NCBI RefSeq assembly: GCF_003711515.1
Contig: NW_021167086.1
Location: 1,573,149-1,637,148 of the forward strand
DNA: 64,000 nt
Reading direction: 5' to 3'
DNA from: Sodiomyces alkalinus F11
Taxonomy: Eukaryota; Ascomycota; Sordariomycetes; Glomerellales; Plectosphaerellaceae
Of this stretch, positions 59,354 to 64,000 are shown in pieces. A program made the position numbers and the translations under genes. The notes under the pieces were generated by a model. It searched no databases, had not been told where the DNA came from, and worked only from the letters and a program-made list of their open reading frames with translations. The stretch's first letter is position 1. Every line of letters begins with the position of its first letter.

Positions 59354-60809
59354 CACCCCCTTAGTTAAGGTGGGTGGAGGTAAGGGAAAATACCTTCGTA
59401 CAATGGATCTAAATCCGCCCTATTTAACAGTTTAATTTAATTCTATCTTAATTAGTTCCTCGATCCTGATTAGCCGGATCTACTTAATCGCATCTATATC
59501 TATCAGATCTGCTACGCCCCCGGGGGCCTTCGTCGTCGCTACGACCGCGGCTTTAGCGCGTTTAATCTCTTCGTGCAGTTACTTCGACTACTCGATACGA
59601 TCCTTTTAATCCGTTAAATTAAGCTAGTATTATAGTCGTTTAATCCCCGCCTCCGGTAGTGCCTTTATTAAACTATCTGCTATTATATCCTTCGTGTTAA
59701 TATATATAACCTTAAAAAGACCTTACTATACTAACTAGCGCGCCTACTAGTTATAAATATTGACGTGCCGTAGTCTTATTAGCAGGCGTTATACCTTCTT
59801 ATTAATAAGGTTAATAGTCTGCTAATTATCGTAGTATAGCTATAATTATTATTAATCTAACTAAAGCTTTCGATCTCTTAATATCCGACTAATAAATAAC
59901 GTCTGCTTAGCGGCCTCTATAAGAGCGAGTAGTTCCGACTCTATTAATAACGTCGTAACTATCGGTTACTTACCCGCCTTTTAGGTAATAGTACCGCGGA
60001 CAAGCTTTATCGTGTATCCTTAGGAGCTCTTACGGTCTGGATTATCTCTAAAGGATGCATTAGTTATAGTCAGGAAGAGTCTATTCCCACCGAATTCTAG
60101 GTAGTAGTGCCTTATATAATATAAGAATAGCAGCACTTATTAAGCCCTTTTAAGGTAGTTAGAGGAGGGGTTAACGTTATATTAGGAAAGCTTCGAATAG
60201 GCGAAAGCGATATCGGGTCTTATTAAAATAGCGGTATATAGAATTAAACCTATTATACCCTAATACTAATAGACCTCGAGAATCGACACGCGTATACCGT
60301 CGCGTGGTATTAGCGGCTTTATAGATAATAGAATCTTTAGTGGTTTTCGGTAGAGGATATCTACGTAGTATTTAATCGTAATCTTCTCCACGTATAAGGA
60401 TTATAATAGCTATAACCTATATATAGCTCTATCTCTTAAGACCTTAATTCCTAGGAAGTACCGGATTTCTTCGCCTCCCGATAACCTATAGCTTTATTTA
60501 AGGGCGGCCTCGAGGCTATTAGCGTTAGTCTCACGATCCCTATAGTAGGTAAGTCCGATATCGTTAACGTAGAAGAAAAGGATCCAACTATCGCGGATTA
60601 TAATATATGGGTTATTAGGCATAGCCGTGAATTCTATCTTCTATAGCGTGCCGCTAAATTCCTCTTACTATAGTAGTGGCGATACCCTTAAGCCGAAGAG
60701 GGCTTTCTATAGTAGCAGGACCTTATCTAGCACTTCGTAGCCTTACGGTATCTTTATAAACACTTCCTCGTTAAGGCTAGAATAATAGCGTCGAACTACC
60801 TTATCTCTA

Positions 60810-60964
60810 CAGTGAGTGAGCAAAAGTTTCGGGATAACCCAAAGTAGAATGATTCGAACCTTTTGGGGAACACTTTCTTCTATTAGGGCAAAGACCATGT
60901 TATGTTGCAAAAGTAACGAATCAGTGGATCTTTGAGATATACTGAAATTATTGCTCACCCACTG
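60810..60964. mobile_element. 155-bp MITE with TA target duplication
   Basis: The ends are inverted repeats: CAGTGAGTGAGCAAAAGTTTC at the left, and CAGTGGGTGAGCAATAATTTC read inwards from the right. TA flanks both sides (60808-60809 and 60965-60966). The uninterrupted Copia 2 sequence near 28390 reads GATTTAATCTAGAAATAAGG, confirming a clean insertion at TA. Ends and TSD fit Tc1/mariner-pogo (Fot1-like) MITEs. No RIP signature is seen. Confidence 0.92.
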
Positions 60965-62163
60965 TAGATTAAATCGGGCGGTGATCGCTATTAGTATATA
61001 GAAGGACCGCGAGGCTAGCATAGTAGCGTAGTTATCTTTAGTTTCTAACCGTTTTATTAATCCCCTCGCACTATAAGGCGTGCCTTGTACTTAAGGAGGA
61101 TACCCTCCTTATTAAATTTATAGGTGTATACCTATCTATAGGCGAGGACTTATTATTTATTAGCCTAATCACTGCTCACCTCCTACTAATAGCCTATTTA
61201 TTAGTAACCCTCGAGGTATTTCCCCTTAGCCTATAACGACCGCTCCCGTAACGGGTAAAGGCGTATATCGCGGTAGTAATTTAGTAAAGGCGGGAAATCC
61301 TCGCGAGTTAGGCCCGATAGCGGCTAGAAGGCGTTAGAGGGAGAGGGATCTATAGCACCGATATCGCTATCGTTAATAGCTTACTTCCTTATACGTATAG
61401 GGTTATAAGTCCTTCTAGCGTTAAAGAACGCCTTCTAGGTATTATTATTCTATACCTTCTTAGTCGTATAGAGGCTTATAATAGTTCTCGTGATAGATAG
61501 GCGCGCGGGTAATAAGCGCGCGGCTAACAGGCACCCCCTAATAGTATCCACGGCTACCCGTTTATAGCTATCGTCTTCTTCTAACCTTACGCCCCGGAAT
61601 ACCGCTAGCACTATAAGAAACGCGCGTGCAGGATTTTCCGGGGATATTAGGGGCGTGGGAAACGGTTTAAACCTCGTAGTAATAAACCGTAGAGTATCCG
61701 TAACGAGAGCGGTATCCGTAGTAATAGCAGTACCCGTAAAAATAACGGAAGCTTCTTTTATAGTAATAGCAGTATAGTCTATAGTAATAGTAGTAGCCTC
61801 TCTTATAATAATAACGACGGTCTCGCCTTCGTCCGTAATAATAATAGCAGCGTCTAAGTCTTCTAAATTAAGATCTAATACGTCTACGGCTATACCCCTT
61901 AAGAGTAGCCTATTCGTAGTTATAATATCGTTTGATTAGATAATATAGATACATTATAGGCGTTCCCCGATTTCCTTAGCGGAAGCTATAGCTTATAGCG
62001 TTTTAATCCTGCTATGGAATATCTTATCTTAGTTAAAGATTATATCTTTTATAGTAATAATATCCGTTAGGTATAGTAGATAGACACGAAAACTATTCGA
62101 CGATTAGTATCTAATATAATAACCGATCTATACCTTCGGTTCTAGCCTTTATAGGCGGTTCCT

Positions 62164-63207
62164 AGCGACTATTAGTATACTGGTAATAGGCCGCGCCTGT
62201 TCCCGTGGTGTTAGCGTAAGCTTCTATATTATCGGGGTAAGTGCCTAAACGCTTGCTATAACAAATGCAACTGCCCTACGTTAGCGCTGCGACACTACTC
62301 CGACGCTACCGAGGGCTATATACGGTATACCACGAACTATGCCGCGCTCCTAGCGGCGGTTATGGGTGTTAGTATTAGTGTTATTAGGAGATGATATCTG
62401 CGACTGTTAGCACGCTGCTACCGAGGCACCGCTACGCCACGAAGAGAACTTATATTATACTACTACTTTGGATTGCTTATTTATATATATGAATTAATGC
62501 TTTACTATCCAGTTAACCCGACGCCACCACGCTACCATAATACCACCTATAAAGCACTTATAGTTAAGTTATAAGGGAAAATAACGAGGAAAACTAGGGG
62601 GTTTACTATTAGTATAGAGCCGTAACGATAAGCCTACGGCACCGTAAGCGGGCATAGATCGGGAGGAAAACCTATAATAAACTCGTTAGCGTTATAGGAG
62701 GAAGAGAGAGGAAAAAAGAGGTACGAAGACCTTATAGGATATTAACTATCTAAATTTTATAATAGGGTAGAGCATTATTCTCCTTACCTGCCGCCGGATA
62801 TAGCAGGAACCTACCTAGAGGAGGTAGGAGGCGCCTACCTCCTATATACTCTTTATTAACCGAATAGAAGGCATAAAGGGTATAATCCTCGGATATATAG
62901 GGAGGCCTAGGCTAAAGCGTCGTAGCCGCCGTACCGCGGAGGCGCGGCGGCACCCTTTTAGCCTTTACTCCGTCGCTAATAATTAGCTTAGGCTAATATA
63001 TCTAACTACTACCCTGCTATACTTCCCGTTAGCCACTAGCCTAGAGGTGTGATCTAGATACGTAGCAGAGACGTACCGGGGCTATATCGGCCCCGTAGCG
63101 GCACCACTCCACCTCAGGAAGTGTATAGAGGTTTTCCCCGGGTCTTACCTGGGTTTTCCCCTCTATAGCCACCCGAGAAGGACCGTATAGCCTTGAAAGG
63201 CTCCTAT

Positions 63208-63250
<43 letters not shown>

Positions 63251-63301
63251 TATATATAGATTAGTTAGGATAGCAGAGTAAGATCGATAATAATAATGAT
63301 A
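62164..63301 (+). mobile_element. 5'-truncated LINE A-family copy (LINE C)
   Basis: It contains only the last 1.1 kb of the family (equivalent to about 46048-47133). A perfect 13-bp duplication ATAGGCGGTTCCT (62151-62163 and 63302-63314) flanks it. The tail is GATCGATAATAATAATGATA. It is embedded in the Copia 3 integrase. The copy proves where the family's 3' end lies. Confidence 0.93.
63205..63250 (+). repeat. (TTTA)n microsatellite inside LINE C
   Basis: About eleven TTTA units replace the CTCCTATAGATTAG context seen in LINE A at about 47080. The expansion is specific to this copy. Confidence 0.9.
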
Positions 63302-64000
63302 ATAGGCGGTTCCTTTTAGCTTAGGTATCACGCGTTTTTAGAAAGGCTTTATAGCCGTATACTTATAAGTATATAAGGTTAGGTTAACGGCGGCAAAGGC
63401 CTTTATATAGCGTCTTCTAGTCGTTAATATATCGTAGCGTTCTATTATATAGATATATAGTAGTCTTAAAGATCTTAGGGTAGATTAACGTAGGCAGATT
63501 AGCCCCGATCCTTATAGCCCTCGCCCTCCTTTTAACGATACCTCTGATCCGTTCTATAACGCCGTTTTAATTCTATAAAATAGTGCCGATGGCTAACCTA
63601 TTACCCCCTTAGTAGCGAGGAAAGTAATAACTTCTAGGTGCTAAAATATCTTAGAATCGGCCTATAGGACGCGTGGCCTAATATTAAATTAAGTCTTAAG
63701 TAGGGCAAAAACGTCTTGTAACGCGTGTAGGATAAAGCCTTAGTCTCTTTTCTATAGGTAGTAATTCTACGTATAACCTATATATACGTCTATAACGAAT
63801 ATAATAGACTTATATAGGCCGCCTAGCGATTCCAACTCTATTAGATCGTGAAAATTAATAGCCAGGGCCTCTTCGGGCTTTAACGGGTAAAAGGATAGTA
63901 TCCTCCGGATCTATGTAGACACTTACGATTACCTATACGCGTTATAGTCGGCGGTACACGGTCCTTTTATTCTTACCCCCTAAGTGACTTTAACGATCCT

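Larger units (their letters stand above)
59068..64000 (-). mobile_element. Third Copia element, same family as Copia 2, runs off the window (Copia 3)
   Basis: The 3' LTR (59068-59353) is followed, on the minus strand, by RNase H, RT and integrase moving right. It aligns with Copia 2 but without the LINE 1 and solo-LTR insertions. It has its own insertions, a MITE (60810-60964) and a truncated LINE (62164-63301). The 5' end lies beyond 64000. Confidence 0.9.
59400..64000 (-). pseudogene. Copia 3 pol relic
   Basis: On the minus strand RNase H lies at about 59600-60330. The RT catalytic box LFFYVNDIGL is at about 60548-60580. The RT start (FNKEGILLKYKARL-like) is at about 61070-61125. Ala/Val/Thr-rich linker sequence lies at 61640-61900, and integrase at about 61930-62150 and 63315-64000, split by the LINE fragment. 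RIP stops are dense. The 92-codon frame at 60743-61021 exists only because the MITE adds un-RIPed sequence and is not a gene. Confidence 0.8.

Noticed and set aside
60743..61021. 92-codon minus-strand frame
   Set aside because: It spans the MITE and broken Copia 3 RT sequence; it is an accident of the insertion.

Overview
The window is repeat-dominated DNA of a filamentous ascomycete (Pezizomycotina type). Almost all of it is LTR and non-LTR retrotransposon sequence in which CpA/TpG is scarce and TpA is abundant while CpG is kept. That is the footprint of repeat-induced point mutation (RIP). Reading frames are full of TAG/TAA where CAG/CAA would be expected, and zinc-finger cysteines read as tyrosine. 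No bacterial signals, rRNA or CRISPR were seen. I cannot name the genus.

Layout. 170-7388: complete Ty3/Gypsy relic on the minus strand (214-bp LTRs, TSD GTGGT). 7503-7570: tRNA-like sequence. 7620-8777: Copia fragment and an LTR-like repeat. 8780-11001: a 2.2-kb cassette with 83-bp terminal inverted repeats and TA at both ends. It holds the only intact gene in the window, a three-exon minus-strand gene for a 575-residue coiled-coil/AT-hook protein. 11300-17502: complete Ty1/Copia relic (140-bp LTRs, TSD TAATA). 17546-30556: second Copia relic, split by a full-length LINE with an RNase H domain (21505-27707) and by a solo LTR (28857-29257). 30557-36125: 5'-truncated second copy of that LINE, minus strand. 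36126-36796: weakly RIPed spacer. 36797-40420: 5' part of a second Gypsy copy. 40421-53600: two LINEs of another family, one inserted in the 3' end of the other in opposite orientation. They form an inverted repeat with arms of about 6.5 kb; a 10-N assembly gap lies at 42141-42150. 53640-56370: 3' half of a younger Copia with poly-Asn tracts and a 3' LTR. 56371-59010: minus-strand Copia gag relic and LTR. 59068-64000: a third element of the second Copia family, minus strand, carrying a 155-bp TA-flanked MITE (60810-60964) and a 5'-truncated LINE (62164-63301).

The single gene differs sharply from its surroundings: ordinary codon use, abundant CpA/TpG, two spliceable introns and no premature stop. 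The inverted repeats lie about 80 bp beyond its stop codon and about 120 bp upstream of its start, so gene and repeats look like one mobile or mobilised unit. This is the most notable item here. The retroelements record an order of events: Copia, Gypsy and LINE insertion, nested LINE insertion, RIP, then at least the MITE, which shows no RIP.
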